DNA of 14,621 nucleotides, taken from contig CAZCBJ010000090.1 of NCBI GenBank assembly GCA_964496705.1, forward strand, positions 1 to 14,621, in the 5' to 3' direction. Of the stretch, positions 13,682 through 14,621 are shown one piece after another. The position numbers and the translations under genes were made by a program. This DNA comes from CAZCBJ01 sp964496705 (GTDB lineage: Bacteria > Chloroflexota > Anaerolineae > Anaerolineales > Anaerolineaceae). Numbering within the stretch: the first letter of the stretch is position 1; every line of letters begins with the position of its first letter. Under the pieces are notes generated by a model, which was not told the DNA's origin, made no database searches, and saw only the letters and a program-made list of their open reading frames with translations.

Positions 13682-14621
13682 TCAAGATGAAATAACCTCA
13701 TAGATCAGCGGCAATTTGGGAACAGCCGTCTGGCTCCACTGATGAGCGGAGAGCAGTCGTTTCCGGGCCGCGATTAAGCGCGCAGAAGAATTCGCATGTA
13801 TGGTGAAAAGTGGTTCAGTTTTCTCCACCCAATCACCGACTTTATGATGAATGACAATCCCTACGGACGGATCAATGGCATCACCTTTTTTGAGGCGTCC
13901 CGCCCCCAGTTCCACCGCTGTCTCTCCCACCTCGCGGGCATGGATGGCAGCAATATATCCGGATGCTGTTGCCTGAACTGTTTCAACCAGGCTGGCTACA
14001 GGCAGGCGCTCAGGATGATCGACGAAAGCCACATCTCCGCCCTGTGCCTGCACCAGTTCGCGGAATTTTTGCCAGGCTGCTCCAGTTTCAAGAGCGCTTT
14101 CAGCCAACCGTCTGCCATGTTTAAGTGAAGACGCCTGGCCTCCCAAAACCAACATATGACTGGCGATAATCAGGCAGTGTTCTTTAAAATCATCTGGCCC
14201 TACGCCCTGCAGCGTTTCGATTGCCTCGCGAGTTTCAAGTGCATTCCCTACTGCAAAACCTAATGGCTGATTCATGTCCGAAATGACCGCCACCACTTTT
14301 CGGCCGCTCAACTTGCCTATTGAAACCATTAATTCAGCCAATCTGCGGGCTTCATCCAATGATGTCATGAACGCACCCAGCCCGCACTTGACATCCAGCA
14401 CGATCGCCTGAGCACCCGCCGCAATTTTTTTGCTCATCACTGATGAAGCGATCAGCGGAATCGATTGAACCGTTCCCGTCACATCCCGCAATGCATATAA
14501 TTTTCCGTCCGCCGGAGCAAGATCAAGGCTCTGACCGGTCAGAACCAATCCGACCCGCGCCAACTGGTTGATGAATTCCTCCCGGGTCAGGTCGGTGCGG
14601 TATCCCGGAATGGCCTCAATT
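13682..14621 (-). CDS. pdp: Pyrimidine-nucleoside phosphorylase, N-terminus outside the window
   Basis: An open frame of 313 codons runs off the end of the window; about 120 residues at the N-terminus are missing compared with the usual 430-435. The enzyme splits thymidine, deoxyuridine and uridine with phosphate into base and (deoxy)ribose-1-phosphate for salvage. Characteristic blocks include APADGKLYALRDVTGTV with the substrate-binding arginine, IPLIASSVMSKK with the Ser and Lys of the base site, LDVKCGLGAFM, SDMNQPLGFAVGNALE and a C-terminal DPSVGIVIHHKVGDWVE. The QPLGFAVGNALE version is closer to Bacillus Pdp than to E. coli thymidine phosphorylase DeoA, so broader substrate use is likely. 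A TTG at 14563 could be mistaken for a start, but the family similarity continues upstream through IPGYRTDLTREEF. The DUF4438 gene follows after 11 bp. Confidence 0.92.
   Translation of the reverse strand, partial: IEAIPGYRTDLTREEFINQLARVGLVLTGQSLDLAPADGKLYALRDVTGTVQSIPLIASSVMSKKIAAGAQAIVLDVKCGLGAFMTSLDEARRLAELMVSIGKLSGRKVVAVISDMNQPLGFAVGNALETREAIETLQGVGPDDFKEHCLIIASHMLVLGGQASSLKHGRRLAESALETGAAWQKFRELVQAQGGDVAFVDHPERLPVASLVETVQATASGYIAAIHAREVGETAVELGAGRLKKGDAIDPSVGIVIHHKVGDWVEKTEPLFTIHANSSARLIAARKRLLSAHQWSQTAVPKLPLIYEVISS

Overview
The window looks like ordinary chromosomal DNA of a free-living bacterium, most likely a member of the Chloroflexota (Anaerolineae-like). That is an inference from gene content: a RodA/PbpA-type fusion close to an FhaA/FhaB pair, a T-box-controlled ileS of the long IleS2 type, archease, a DUF4438 protein, and several first genes that appear to be leaderless. 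I see no tRNA, rRNA, CRISPR array, insertion sequence, phage gene or integration site.

Layout. Positions 1-1546 (+): the last codons of an ABC-transporter ATPase overlap a permease in which an ABC-2 half is fused to a SpoIIM-like half. Positions 1559-5609 (-): mtnP (methylthioadenosine phosphorylase), then a SEDS glycosyltransferase fused to a class B PBP domain, then an HNH endonuclease with its own promoter. Positions 5672-6466 (+): a SAM-dependent methyltransferase. Positions 6478-7694 (-): two overlapping FHA-domain genes resembling fhaA and fhaB of Actinobacteria. Positions 7713-9169 (+): archease and a D-2-hydroxyacid dehydrogenase family protein. Positions 9255-12410 (-): ileS, with a T-box leader and promoter at about 12411-12764. 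Positions 12780-14621 (-): a pyrimidine-nucleoside phosphorylase (cut by the window end) followed by a DUF4438 gene.

How the genes fit together. The SEDS-PBP fusion and the two FHA proteins recall the fhaA-fhaB-pstP-rodA-pbpA-pknB cell-wall and signalling locus of Actinobacteria, but no kinase or phosphatase gene is in the window. The PBP half has lost all three penicillin-binding active-site motifs, while the SEDS half keeps its motifs. The methyltransferase may act on an envelope molecule, but its substrate cannot be read from the sequence. mtnP and the phosphorylase are nucleoside salvage enzymes. ileS has a swapped class I signature (GVHH for HxGH) and is controlled by charging of tRNA-Ile through an AUC specifier.

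Gene starts are of two kinds. Genes that appear to be first in a transcript (HNH, methyltransferase, fhaA, archease) have a perfect TATAAT 7-9 nt before the start codon and no Shine-Dalgarno, which implies leaderless mRNA. Genes with a leader or inside operons (mtnP, dehydrogenase, ileS, DUF4438) have clear Shine-Dalgarno sequences.
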